DNA of 39,767 nt, taken from contig MKTL01000006.1 of the NCBI GenBank assembly GCA_001897605.1, positions 1 through 39,767 of the forward strand. Direction: 5' to 3'. This stretch comes from Clostridiales bacterium 38-18 (GTDB taxonomy: Bacteria > Bacillota > Clostridia > Peptostreptococcales > Acidaminobacteraceae). Shown one piece after another: positions 25,775-33,662 of this stretch. The translations under genes were made by a program, and so were the position numbers. Under the pieces are notes generated by a model. That model was not told the DNA's origin. It saw only the letters and a program-made list of their open reading frames with translations, and did not search any database. Each line of letters opens with the position of its first letter. Positions within the stretch are counted from its first letter, which is position 1.

Positions 25775-26575
25775 CTAAAAGAACTCCAAAACACCAGATT
25801 GGATGGATTTTTTAGTGAGGATTTTAAATAAACTTGTACCAATGATCATAAATATAACACCAAGTCCGATTTCACCAAGAAGCAGATGCGTGTTTTCAGA
25901 GAGCGGTGTTCCTTCGTATAAAGCGCGGCAGAGGGTGATGCTTCTAGTCAGTGGCATCATTTGGCTTATGGGTTGTATGAATTCTGGTAGGCGACTTATA
26001 GGAAAATTTGCACCTGTTAACCCTAAAAGTGACATTGATACTACATTGAGGATTAGGTTTAAATCTCTAGATGCAAGGCCGATACTAGCAATGATCAGCC
26101 CAAATGCCATGGCTGAAAATGATGCTGCTAATAACACCACTCCGAAGGACAGCCATGCCTCTATCGGAAGATGAAAATCAAAAAATAGTGCCCCTATAAT
26201 CAGTCCGATAAAGATGGTTAAGATACCATCAAAAATGTGGAGTAGCGTGCGTGGCAATAGAAGGTTAAACCCGTTGGAGGGAGAAGCAATCAGTAGTTTT
26301 AATGTGCCAAATGATTTTTCTGCACTTAAATGTGTACCAACGCCAAAGATTGCGTTAAAGTAAGTCAATACAACTGCATTCCCAATAAACCAAGTCGTGA
26401 TGTTTTGCGAGCCGTAGACGTAATTTGCAACCAGTGTAAAGCAAAGCATTTGCATTAAAGGTGCACCTAAGTTAACCATTAAGTATTGCTGTAGCGACAT
26501 CACTGCAAAGGTGCTTTTATAGGCAAAGGTACCTTTTCTAAAGAATCGTTTGATTGGATCGATTAATCCTGCCAT
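25775..26575 (-). CDS. ABC-2 type transporter permease (second permease)
   Basis: The 266-aa membrane protein has about six segments and the ABC-2 layout: an N-terminal cytoplasmic amphipathic stretch (KRFFRKGTFAYKS), then helices, with LSAEKSFGTLKLLIASPSNGF as the conserved cytoplasmic loop between segments 2 and 3. It pairs with the preceding permease to form an exporter. GGAGGT precedes the ATG, which shares one base with the upstream stop (TAATG). Last gene of the operon. Substrate unknown. Confidence 0.85.
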   Translation of the reverse strand: MAGLIDPIKRFFRKGTFAYKSTFAVMSLQQYLMVNLGAPLMQMLCFTLVANYVYGSQNITTWFIGNAVVLTYFNAIFGVGTHLSAEKSFGTLKLLIASPSNGFNLLLPRTLLHIFDGILTIFIGLIIGALFFDFHLPIEAWLSFGVVLLAASFSAMAFGLIIASIGLASRDLNLILNVVSMSLLGLTGANFPISRLPEFIQPISQMMPLTRSITLCRALYEGTPLSENTHLLLGEIGLGVIFMIIGTSLFKILTKKSIQSGVLEFF

Positions 26576-27354
26576 TAGTACACCTCCAAGGTTGCTTCAA
26601 CTCTACATTTCACATCAATTTTTTCAAAAAAATACACCGCTAAAACACCATAAATAATCGTTATAACAACTAAACCAACAATATAGTTTATGGCACTAAA
26701 TAAACTGCTCCCCGATACAGCCAAATGTATGATTTTAACAGCCCAAGTCGGGGAAAGTACATAGGCAAAGCTTCTTATCAATAATGGTAGTTGTTCAAGT
26801 GGAAACAAAATGCCACATAAGATATAGACGGGATACTCCATAAAGTTCATCATAATACGCGCATTTCTAGAGAGTGTAAAAAGTGCTGCAAAAAGGTAAC
26901 CAATCGCTATCAAAGATAAAGTCATGAGGAATAAACCGACTAAAAGCAAACTTAGATTACCAATGATGATTTGTCTTTGAAATAGTAGAACGACAACTGA
27001 AAAGCTTAATCCAATACTAAACACACCCCAAATTGAGTTCCCTATAATCTTGCCGAGTACAATCCATTTAAACCCAACAGGTGCGGAATAAATGGTTTCA
27101 AGTGTACCATACCATCTTTCACGATGAATATCACTGGCAGAGGAGAAGCAGATACTCGACCAAAAGGTAGAGAGACCACTACCGAATACTGCAAATAAAG
27201 TGAAATCAATGTTACTTTTCTCAAGGTAAATCATACCGAGTATTAAACCAAATAAAATGGGCTGACCTATGACGCAAAATCTGAACATCGGTCTACCGAT
27301 AGAGGTTTTAAACTGTTGTGAGGCACTTGCTATTACTGCATTTATAGTTGACAT
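26575..27354 (-). CDS. ABC-2 type transporter permease (first permease)
   Basis: The 259-aa protein has about six membrane segments. The loop FSSASDIHRERWYGTLETIYSAPVGFKWIV is the typical ABC-2 region (E-R-x-x-GTLE) that contacts the ATPase. It follows the ATPase gene by 11 bases with AGGAGGT before its ATG, and is translationally coupled to the second permease. Confidence 0.87.
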   Translation of the reverse strand: MSTINAVIASASQQFKTSIGRPMFRFCVIGQPILFGLILGMIYLEKSNIDFTLFAVFGSGLSTFWSSICFSSASDIHRERWYGTLETIYSAPVGFKWIVLGKIIGNSIWGVFSIGLSFSVVVLLFQRQIIIGNLSLLLVGLFLMTLSLIAIGYLFAALFTLSRNARIMMNFMEYPVYILCGILFPLEQLPLLIRSFAYVLSPTWAVKIIHLAVSGSSLFSAINYIVGLVVITIIYGVLAVYFFEKIDVKCRVEATLEVY

Positions 27355-27365
27355 GAGATGACCTC

Positions 27366-28163
27366 CTAGGCGATATTGGGTTCAGAAATAAGGTGAATGT
27401 ATGCATCCTCTAGGTTGGGCATCTGACTGCTGTTTTGTTCGTTTTTAACTCTATTTTTCAACCCCTCAACCGTATCCAATGCGATGATTTGACCGTGGTT
27501 GATAACAGCAATTCTATGACATAGCTCTTCAGCTTCTTGCATGTAGTGTGTGGTAAGCAAAACGGTTTTTCCTTTTTCTGAGAGCGCTCTGATCATATTT
27601 TTGAGCGTACGTGCAGCAACGGGATCAAGCCCAATACTCGGCTCGTCTAAAAAGATAATCTCTGGATCATTTAATAACGCCCTTGCGATTTGTAGTTTTT
27701 GCTTCATCCCTTTGGAGTAGGTTTCAACCTTTCGTTTTCTAACATCATAAAGTCCAACCTCTTTAAGGAGATCATCGATTAACTCAGTCTGTTTCTTTCT
27801 TGGAATCTTGTAAATATCCGCAAAATATTTTAAGTTATCAAGCCCACTTAAACGCCAATATAGGCTCCTTTCACCACCAAAGATGAAATTGATACGAGGG
27901 CGGATTTTTTTTTCTTCACCAAAAGCTTTGAATCCAAATACCTTCGCCTGGCCAGAGGAAGGTGCTAAAAGCGTTGTAAGTATTTTTATAGTGGTTGTTT
28001 TACCTGCGCCATTTGGACCTAATAATCCAAATATTTCACCAGGATACACCTCAAAATCAATTCCTTTAAGTGCTTCTACGAGCTTTTTTTCCTTATTTAG
28101 AAGACCGATGTGTGTTAAATAGGTTCGCTTTAAACTTTGTACAGTTATGATTGGATTTTTCAT
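27366..28163 (-). CDS. ABC-2 type transporter ATP-binding protein (NatA/DrrA-like)
   Basis: The protein is about 265 aa with Walker A GPNGAGKTT, signature YSKGMKQKLQIARALL, Walker B IIFLDEPSIGLDP and switch histidine LTTHYMQEAEELC, the pattern of drug or sodium exporters of the NatA/DrrA class. ATG 28163 has GGAGGGG just before it; an in-frame GTG 12 bases upstream lies inside that site and is not preferred. First gene of the three-gene exporter operon. Its promoter carries inverted and direct repeats likely bound by the ArsR-type regulator encoded immediately upstream. Confidence 0.9.
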   Translation of the reverse strand: MKNPIITVQSLKRTYLTHIGLLNKEKKLVEALKGIDFEVYPGEIFGLLGPNGAGKTTTIKILTTLLAPSSGQAKVFGFKAFGEEKKIRPRINFIFGGERSLYWRLSGLDNLKYFADIYKIPRKKQTELIDDLLKEVGLYDVRKRKVETYSKGMKQKLQIARALLNDPEIIFLDEPSIGLDPVAARTLKNMIRALSEKGKTVLLTTHYMQEAEELCHRIAVINHGQIIALDTVEGLKNRVKNEQNSSQMPNLEDAYIHLISEPNIA

Positions 28164-28180
28164 TTTCCCCTCCACAAGAA

Positions 28181-28241
28181 TATTAGACAGACATCTAATA
28201 AGATATACATCTAATATACTCTCGCATCATATGACTGTCAA
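28181..28241 (-). promoter_or_regulatory. Sigma-A promoter and operator repeats of the ABC-2 operon
   Basis: On the minus strand TTGACA (28236-28241), 17 bp, then TATATT (28213-28218). ACATCTAATA occurs twice (28191-28200 and 28207-28216, 16-bp period), and TATTAGA (28181-28187) is the inverse of TCTAATA (28194-28200). The repeats cover the -10 and the start of transcription, a position expected for a repressor. Confidence 0.75.
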
Positions 28242-28261
28242 TTCAATTATTTGTGAGAGTA

Positions 28262-28298
28262 TAAAAAAACACTGGATTGAGTTGACAATCCAGTGTTT
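28262..28298 (-). terminator. Rho-independent terminator of the ArsR-type regulator gene
   Basis: AAACACTGGATTG (28267-28279) pairs perfectly with CAATCCAGTGTTT (28286-28298), and a T run follows on the minus strand. It separates the regulator transcript from the exporter promoter. Confidence 0.9.
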
Positions 28299-28309
28299 AA
28301 AATAATTAT

Positions 28310-28395
28310 AAGTTTATAGTATTATTAAGCTTATCAAATTATTTAGCTTATCAAATTATTTAGCTTATTAAGCTATTAAGCTTACTATACTATTA
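28310..28395. repeat. AT-rich 17-bp tandem repeat nested in a larger inverted repeat
   Basis: AGCTTATCAAATTATTT occurs twice in tandem (28328-28344, 28345-28361), followed by shortened units AGCTTATTA, AGCTATTA and AGCTTA. The flanks (ATAGTATTATTAAGCTTA on the left, TAAGCTTACTATACTATTAAG region on the right) are near inverse complements. The array fills the gap between the regulator's stop codon and its terminator. Confidence 0.8.
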
Positions 28396-28398
28396 AGT

Positions 28399-29400
28399 TT
28401 ATTGGTTTTTGATGTACTTTTCTATCTGATCGAGTTGCCTAGATAGGCGTGTGTAATTTGTACTGAAGTACTTGATTTGCTTAACCTTTTCCATATTAAT
28501 CAAGCCTTGTTGATGGAGTGCATCTAAGTGATGAGAAACCGTTGCAGTCGTTAGACCGAGTGCCTCTGCAATTTCTTTACCATACATTGGCTTCATATAG
28601 AGCATTTTTAGGATTTTTAATCTGCTGTTATCGGATATACTTTTTAATTGATCTATCAACTCATTGACAGTAGTAGTTTCATCCTTTTTCTTGCGCTTGA
28701 GTGCATGCAGGTAAATCATTGATTTGCCATCCATAAGTCGCATACTATAAGGGCTTGAATAATAAGTTGGAATAAAATCATAATAGGTGTAATCTGCGAT
28801 GTTCCAAAACGGCTTTCCCATTAACTCCTGTGCGTAGGAGAGTGGATGCCGTACAAGCATACTCTCTTTAAACTGATTTATTAATGAAGATATTTCATCA
28901 CTGACAGAAAGCTCTTTAATTTTTGCATTAAAAGCGGGATGCTGATCGATTTCTCTTAAAAGTTCAAACAATGTGGATACATATACTGATGGGTCTTCGA
29001 AAAGGGGTTTACTCGATGAATCAAAATCATAGGTTTTAGCTAGTTGGTTGAAATCGCCTGAAAGCTTCAACATTTCTTTTACTTCATCTTTCGTGTACTC
29101 TTGACCGAGTAAAATATGAACTTGATCAATTAATTCATACCGGCTAACTTCATCGATAAAGTGCGATATATCATCTCTTTCATATGACAGCAAAGCAAAT
29201 TCAAGTGCTGAAAAATTAGGACCAGTAGACGATAGCTTTATATTAAAAAAATCAGAATAGCGTTCGTATAGATTATCAAATGAAGACAAGTCAATTACTT
29301 CTAAATGTGCCTCAGGTGAGCAAAGGCTAGACATCAAACCCAGTGCTTCTACAACTCTGCTTTCTCCAATTTTAAGTTGATGCGAAAACTCTACAATCAT
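28399..29400 (-). CDS. ArsR-family transcriptional regulator with a large N-terminal domain
   Basis: The protein is 333 aa. The C-terminal 85 residues are an ArsR winged helix (SDNSRLKILKMLYMKPMYGKEIAEALGLTTATVSHHLDALHQQGLI). The first roughly 245 residues are not a simple metal-binding module; they look helical and acidic and belong to the long ArsR-like regulators often found beside ABC-2 exporters. No Cys-based metal motif is visible, so the signal is probably not a metal. AGGAGG precedes the ATG. It has its own promoter, back to back with the XRE operon, and its own terminator, and likely controls the exporter genes downstream. Confidence 0.82.
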   Translation of the reverse strand: MIVEFSHQLKIGESRVVEALGLMSSLCSPEAHLEVIDLSSFDNLYERYSDFFNIKLSSTGPNFSALEFALLSYERDDISHFIDEVSRYELIDQVHILLGQEYTKDEVKEMLKLSGDFNQLAKTYDFDSSSKPLFEDPSVYVSTLFELLREIDQHPAFNAKIKELSVSDEISSLINQFKESMLVRHPLSYAQELMGKPFWNIADYTYYDFIPTYYSSPYSMRLMDGKSMIYLHALKRKKKDETTTVNELIDQLKSISDNSRLKILKMLYMKPMYGKEIAEALGLTTATVSHHLDALHQQGLINMEKVKQIKYFSTNYTRLSRQLDQIEKYIKNQ

Positions 29401-29418
29401 AGTTGCCTCCTATTTGCT

Positions 29419-29483
29419 ATCATACTCTTTTTATGGGATTTCTGTCAATTTCGATTGACATTAATTAACGTAGAGATTATTAT
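29419..29483. promoter_or_regulatory. Divergent back-to-back sigma-A promoters (ArsR regulator and XRE operon)
   Basis: Plus strand: TTGACA (29455-29460), 17 bp, TATTAT (29478-29483). Minus strand: TTGACA (29443-29448), 18 bp, TATGAT (29419-29424). The two -35 boxes form a perfect inverted repeat TGTCAAT-TTCG-ATTGACA (29443-29460), only six bases apart, so one polymerase probably excludes the other. Confidence 0.78.
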
Positions 29484-29491
29484 CAAAGTGA

Positions 29492-29509
29492 TGTAAGGTT
29501 AACATTACA
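29492..29509 (+). promoter_or_regulatory. Probable autoregulatory operator of the XRE regulator
   Basis: TGTAAGGTTAACATTACA is an 18-bp palindrome with a single mismatched pair. It lies at and just after the expected start of transcription and before the ribosome binding site of the XRE gene, the usual place for an autorepressor to bind. Confidence 0.6.
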
Positions 29510-29519
29510 AGGAGCAAAT

Positions 29520-29765
29520 ATGAAAAATAGACTTAAAGAATTGCGAGAAGAAAATGGATTAACACAAGAGCAATTAGGGGAAATGGTTGGCGTTTCAAGA
29601 CAGGCGATCATCGGGATCGAGTCAGAGAAAAATGAACCATCAATTTGGTTGGCACACGATCTTGCATCTGTTTTCAAATTACCGATAGAAGAAGTTTTTT
29701 TATTTGATGAAAGTGAAAGAAAATCCAGAGCTGAGGTGAGCAGGAGGAAAAAAATTGGCGCTTAG
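29520..29765 (+). CDS. XRE-family transcriptional regulator
   Basis: The 81-aa protein is almost only a Cro/CI helix-turn-helix: LKELREENGLTQEQLGEMVGVSRQAIIGIESEKNEPS, then LAHDLASVFKLPIEEVFLF. It lacks a sensing domain. AAGGAGC precedes the ATG. It overlaps the deformylase start by 11 bases, so the two are co-translated. A palindrome in its leader suggests autorepression. Confidence 0.92.
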   Translation: MKNRLKELREENGLTQEQLGEMVGVSRQAIIGIESEKNEPSIWLAHDLASVFKLPIEEVFLFDESERKSRAEVSRRKKIGA

Positions 29766-30207
29766 AAAAATTAAACAGTTTGACGATGTATTTTTAAGTA
29801 AAGTAAGCAAACCGATCGAAGAAGTGGATGATCGCATCAGAGAAATCTTGGATGATATGGTGGAGACCATGTATCATGAGCCGAATGGTGGTGGACTGGC
29901 TGCGGTTCAAGTGGGCATACTCAAAAGACTGGTTGTCGCTGACATGGGTACGGGACTTTATAAGCTGGTTAATCCAGTAATTGTTGAAAAAATTGGAGAG
30001 CAGACGGTTGTTGAAGGCTGTTTAAGCTATCCAGGTGTTTGGGGTAGAGTCAAACGACCATTGAAGGTTGTTGTTGAAGCATTAGATGAGTATGGAAAAC
30101 CACAGCGTATAGAAGCTGTTGGCGCTCTCGCAAAGTGCTTTTGTCATGAAATTGATCATTTAGATGGCATTGTTTTTAAAGAAAAAGTGTTTGAGTATAT
30201 CGATTAG
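29755..30207 (+). CDS. def: Peptide deformylase
   Basis: The 150-aa protein removes the formyl group from nascent protein N-termini. All three catalytic motifs are intact: GGGLAAVQ (45-52), EGCLSYP with metal ligand Cys89, and CHEIDH with His131, Glu132 and His135. Length fits a type I/III bacterial enzyme. It starts at TTG behind AGGAGG, inside the end of the XRE gene. The usual deformylase neighbours (fmt, priA) are missing, so this may be an accessory copy; the TTG start suggests modest expression. Confidence 0.93.
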   Translation: MALRKIKQFDDVFLSKVSKPIEEVDDRIREILDDMVETMYHEPNGGGLAAVQVGILKRLVVADMGTGLYKLVNPVIVEKIGEQTVVEGCLSYPGVWGRVKRPLKVVVEALDEYGKPQRIEAVGALAKCFCHEIDHLDGIVFKEKVFEYID

Positions 30208-30220
30208 TTAAAGGGAGGCA

Positions 30221-30652
30221 ATGATGGAACATAGAGAAATAGCTGTAAAATGCTTCAACTCTACATGGGATTTAATTGATAAGAAGGACAGAACAGAAGA
30301 AGAGGTTCTTCAGATGATTCACATGGCACACGCTTCGAGATATCATTGGGGTGAGATTGGTACACCGGTTAATTTTACAAGAGGTGAATGGCAAATCTCA
30401 AGAGTATACGCTCTTGCTGGTATGGGAGAAAGTGCACTTTATCATGCAAAGCATGCTTTGAAATTCTGTGTAGACCATAACATCGGTGACTTTGATTTAG
30501 CATTTGCTTACGAATCACTTGCTCGTGCTTATAGTGTTTTAGATCTACAGACTGAAAAAGATGTTGAAATTGCACGCGCAAAAGATGCGGCTGAGCTAAT
30601 TTCAAAGAAAGAGGACAAGGATTATTTCTTGTCTGAGCTTGCTTCAATCTAA
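30221..30652 (+). CDS. Small helical, possibly TPR-like protein of unknown function
   Basis: The 143-aa protein is acidic, soluble and probably all-helical. WQISRVYALAGMGESALYHAKHALKFC followed by FDLAFAYESLARAYSVLDLQTEKDVEIARAKDAAELI has the spacing of two TPR-like helix pairs. GGGAGG precedes two adjacent ATG codons. It begins 13 bases after the deformylase stop and ends before a terminator, so it is the third gene of that operon. I do not recognise a named family. Confidence 0.6.
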   Translation: MMEHREIAVKCFNSTWDLIDKKDRTEEEVLQMIHMAHASRYHWGEIGTPVNFTRGEWQISRVYALAGMGESALYHAKHALKFCVDHNIGDFDLAFAYESLARAYSVLDLQTEKDVEIARAKDAAELISKKEDKDYFLSELASI

Positions 30653-30695
30653 TTGACTGATTAGGTGTGAAATAGAGATTAATAAAGATAATAAT

Positions 30696-30745
30696 AGCCT
30701 TCTAAAGATGATTGATTAATAGCTCATTTTAGGAGGCTTTGTTTT
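30696..30745 (+). terminator. Rho-independent terminator of the XRE-deformylase operon
   Basis: AGCCTTCTAAA pairs with TTTAGGAGGCT (one T-G wobble), with a further inner ATGA/TCAT stem, and a T-rich tract follows. Confidence 0.8.
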
Positions 30746-30843
30746 ATTTTCAAACTGTTCACAGATAATTAATCGGTCAAAATGATTACTTCTCAATAAA
30801 TTTGGTATACATAAAATAGTCACATATGAAAGGAGTGTTAAAA

Positions 30844-31059
30844 ATGCCAAAAACTATTTTTAGGGACAGATGGCACCATCTAAAGGATGGAATTAAACAC
30901 AAATGGGAAGACATTTCAGATGAAGAAATTGAAGAAATCAATGGAGAATTTGACAAACTGGTCGCATATATAAAAAATAAATATGGTGTAGAAGAAGAGG
31001 ATGCTGTTAAGCAAGTACTTGAGTTCCAAGATGCTTGGATTAATAGAACACATTTATAG
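30844..31059 (+). CDS. CsbD-like stress protein
   Basis: The protein is about 71 aa, charged and helical. DRWHHLKDGIKHKWEDISDEEIEEINGEFDKLV followed by KYGVEEEDAVKQVLEFQD aligns along its length with the CsbD family, small stress-induced proteins of unknown mechanism. AAAGGAG lies nine bases before ATG 30844; an in-frame ATG at 30826 lies before that site and is not preferred. Monocistronic, with its own terminator. No sigma-B type promoter could be recognised. Confidence 0.82.
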   Translation: MPKTIFRDRWHHLKDGIKHKWEDISDEEIEEINGEFDKLVAYIKNKYGVEEEDAVKQVLEFQDAWINRTHL

Positions 31060-31060
31060 A

Positions 31061-31088
31061 AAAATGGGTTTCGACCCATTTTTTTTAT
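31061..31088 (+). terminator. Rho-independent terminator after the CsbD-like gene
   Basis: AAAATGGGT pairs with ACCCATTTT around a TTCG tetraloop and is followed by T residues. It starts right after the stop codon. Confidence 0.93.
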
Positions 31089-31132
31089 GCAAAAATACTT
31101 TCTAAAAAATAAGTTTTATAGGACTTTAGACC

Positions 31133-31161
31133 TTGATAAAAACTTAGTTTGTCGATATAAT
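31133..31161 (+). promoter_or_regulatory. Sigma-A promoter of the EAL phosphodiesterase gene
   Basis: TTGATA (31133-31138), 17 bp, TATAAT (31156-31161), followed by a leader of about 45 bases. The leader is too short for a c-di-GMP riboswitch. Confidence 0.75.
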
Positions 31162-31215
31162 AAATTGTAAAATGTTGGGGACATAAAATTAACATACATA
31201 CATATGAGGTAGATA

Positions 31216-33594
31216 ATGAAAAGTATACGCTCAAAGGTAATGACTTGGTCTGTGAGTATATTAATATTACTTATAGTAATATTGTTTTTTGGTGCATTTC
31301 ATACATATAAAAGTTCAATCGAATCGACTGTTAAGGAAGCAATGGCGAGTACCTCTTCTGATTCTGCGTGGCATTTAAGTAATTTCCTTGATGGATACTT
31401 AGCCCCTCTTGAAAAGCTTGCAGAGGATGATGTTGTAAAAACGATGCATTTAGCCATTCAGAAAGAAGTTATTAGTCTTCAAATCAACCCGAATTATGAA
31501 AATGTGGCTGTTATTGACTTAACTGGACGTGCCTATTATTTGGATGGAAGTGAAATTGATCTAAGCGATCGAGGATACATACAAGAAGCGCTCAAAGGGA
31601 AAAGAAGCTTGTCCGAAATGATCATATCACGAAAAACTGGAGAAGCTGTTATCGTTGCCGCAGTACCAATATTTAATAACGACGAAGTCGTAGGTGCATT
31701 AATTGCAAGATTAGATATGAATCTTTTAAAGCAGTACCTTTCTACACAAAGTGTCAACAAAATCTATGATACGTTTATCATTAGCGATTTAGGCTCAATA
31801 GTTATGGTTTCAAATCCAAACCTGCTTCACAATTTAGATTGCTTAAATATGGATGATCTTATTAGTGAAGACCGATCATTTAAAGGATTTTCAGATATTG
31901 TGAAAGCAAGTAGCATCTCACCAAGTGGTGAAAGTGAATTGACCTTAAACGACGAGGACTACTTTACACATTATGAAGCGATTCCAAATACAAATTGGAA
32001 AATCTACATTACTATGCCAAGATCTGAAATTACTAACAAGCTGCGTTCCGTTTTACTAATTTTAATTGGAATTGCGATAATAATTTCAATTGGTACTATA
32101 TTATTTACTTGGAATATTATTAAGAAATATACCGCGCCCATACTAGAACTGGATCGATTGATGGAAAAAGGCTCCTCAGGTGATTTTAACGTTTATTTTA
32201 ATCCAACCTCAGAGGATGAAATATCGAGATTAGGAATTAGCTTTAATAGATTGATGGATAAGATTAAGACCTTAACCTACTATGACCCTGTGACACAGGC
32301 ATTAAACCGTAATGTATTTAAAAATAGCATTCGACATCTTTGTAAGGTGGATCAAAGAAACAAGTTTACTTTAATCATGATTATTGTAAATGATATAAAA
32401 ATCTTAAGCGAAACAAAGGGCTTTGAGTATACGGATAGTATATTAAATATAACGGCAGAAAGAATAAGAAGTAAGCTTAATGAAGAACAAAGACTTTATC
32501 GGTTTGATTCAGATACGCTCGTGGTTACAAGCGAGTGCTATGAGCATCAAAGTCAAGACATTGAAGCAACTGCACATCATATTTTGCAGTTGATTCAGGA
32601 GCCGATGTACTTAAAAAATGGCTATGAGGTCAACCGAGTTAAAGCAAGCATGGGTATTTATCATAGATGTGAGGAGCGTGAATACGAGGACCCTATTATG
32701 GCTGTAACCGTTGCAACTAAGTATGCTCATCAGATTCAAGCGGATGAACCCATTGTTTTTGACTCTAGCATCCATCGTTTTGAAGAGGCGCATCAAAACT
32801 TGATTGTGGAAATCTACAATGGTATTAAAAATGATGAATTCGTACTTTATTATCAACCACTTTTCAATCTAGATAATCGTGAATTTGCAAAGCAAGAAGC
32901 TTTAATTAGATGGCACCATCCTAAGCATGGCCTTCTATACCCAGATGCGTTTATTGAGATCGCTGAAAAATTTGATGCTATAGTTGAGCTCGACTACTGG
33001 GTAATAGAAAATGCATGTAAAACAATTGCAAAATGGCAGCTGGAGGGAAGGTTAATAAAGCCGGTATCCGTTAATGTCACAGCAAAGACATTTGAGAATA
33101 ATAGATTTATTGAAAAGGTTGAAGCTATTTTACGAAAATACAATATACCTGTCAATATTTTGGAGTTTGAAATTACTGAACGCGTTGTAATTAAAGAAGT
33201 TGAAAAGAATGTCAGGACCTTGCATCGACTCAAACGACTTGGCATAAAAACAACTCTGGATGATTTTGGCATCGGGTACTCGTCGCTTAGTTACTTGATT
33301 AATTTGCCAATAGACAGTGTGAAAATTGACCGTAGCTTTATTGAGCAAATGAGCAGTAGAAATGAAGCAAAATCAATAGTCTCGGCGATTATTAATCTGT
33401 GTCAATCCATTGACCTTCTCGTGGTTGCTGAGGGTATTGAGAATTATGAAGAGTATGAATACCTAAAAAATTGTAATTGTGAAATCGGACAGGGCTATTA
33501 TTTTTCTAAGCCACTGACTCTGGATACTTTAGAGCAGCGGTACTTATCCCAAAATGGCATTAAAAGCCTTCAAGTAGAATCAGAATACTATTGA
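31216..33594 (+). CDS. Membrane c-di-GMP phosphodiesterase: Cache-HAMP-degenerate GGDEF-EAL
   Basis: The 792-aa protein has a membrane segment at about 8-30, an extracellular double-Cache-like sensor (about 35-270), a second segment (about 275-300), HAMP (about 300-352), GGDEF (about 360-520) and EAL (about 530-780). The GGDEF signature is replaced by FDSDT, so cyclase activity is lost. The EAL domain keeps QEALIRW (Glu561), NVTAKTF, EITERV, LDDFGIGYSSL, VKIDRSFI and VAEGIE, so it should hydrolyse c-di-GMP. The Cache domain would sense a small extracellular ligand. The ribosome binding site is modest (TGAGGTAG). Confidence 0.9.
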   Translation: MKSIRSKVMTWSVSILILLIVILFFGAFHTYKSSIESTVKEAMASTSSDSAWHLSNFLDGYLAPLEKLAEDDVVKTMHLAIQKEVISLQINPNYENVAVIDLTGRAYYLDGSEIDLSDRGYIQEALKGKRSLSEMIISRKTGEAVIVAAVPIFNNDEVVGALIARLDMNLLKQYLSTQSVNKIYDTFIISDLGSIVMVSNPNLLHNLDCLNMDDLISEDRSFKGFSDIVKASSISPSGESELTLNDEDYFTHYEAIPNTNWKIYITMPRSEITNKLRSVLLILIGIAIIISIGTILFTWNIIKKYTAPILELDRLMEKGSSGDFNVYFNPTSEDEISRLGISFNRLMDKIKTLTYYDPVTQALNRNVFKNSIRHLCKVDQRNKFTLIMIIVNDIKILSETKGFEYTDSILNITAERIRSKLNEEQRLYRFDSDTLVVTSECYEHQSQDIEATAHHILQLIQEPMYLKNGYEVNRVKASMGIYHRCEEREYEDPIMAVTVATKYAHQIQADEPIVFDSSIHRFEEAHQNLIVEIYNGIKNDEFVLYYQPLFNLDNREFAKQEALIRWHHPKHGLLYPDAFIEIAEKFDAIVELDYWVIENACKTIAKWQLEGRLIKPVSVNVTAKTFENNRFIEKVEAILRKYNIPVNILEFEITERVVIKEVEKNVRTLHRLKRLGIKTTLDDFGIGYSSLSYLINLPIDSVKIDRSFIEQMSSRNEAKSIVSAIINLCQSIDLLVVAEGIENYEEYEYLKNCNCEIGQGYYFSKPLTLDTLEQRYLSQNGIKSLQVESEYY

Positions 33595-33650
33595 CAATAG
33601 AAGTAAATTAAACTAGACTAGCATTGACCACTTTGGTCAATGCTTTTTTT
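33591..33650 (+). promoter_or_regulatory. Promoter and TetR operator-like hairpin before the TetR-cbiMQO operon; also terminator of the EAL gene
   Basis: TTGACA (33591-33596), 17 bp, TAGACT (33614-33619) resembles a sigma-A promoter. Directly after it, GCATTGACCA-CTT-TGGTCAATGC (33621-33643) is a perfect inverted repeat with 10-bp arms followed by seven T. It fits both a Rho-independent terminator for the phosphodiesterase gene and a TetR-family operator (TTGACCA/TGGTCAA) at the start of the next transcript. Confidence 0.65.
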
Positions 33651-33662
33651 GTGAGGTATCCT

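Noticed and set aside
28328-28387. CRISPR-like repeat array
   Set aside because: The 17-bp units abut without spacers and decay quickly; there are no cas genes.
31122-31160. Flagellar sigma-28 promoter (TAAA plus TCGATAT) before the EAL gene
   Set aside because: The spacing between the two elements is too short, while TTGATA-N17-TATAAT at the same place is a good sigma-A promoter.
31162-31215. c-di-GMP riboswitch before the EAL gene
   Set aside because: The leader is only about 45-50 bases and shows no GEMM-type paired stems.
33624-33662. ATG 33624 as the start of the TetR gene
   Set aside because: It lies inside a terminator/operator hairpin, has no ribosome binding site, and adds residues absent from TetR N-termini; TTG 33663 fits better.
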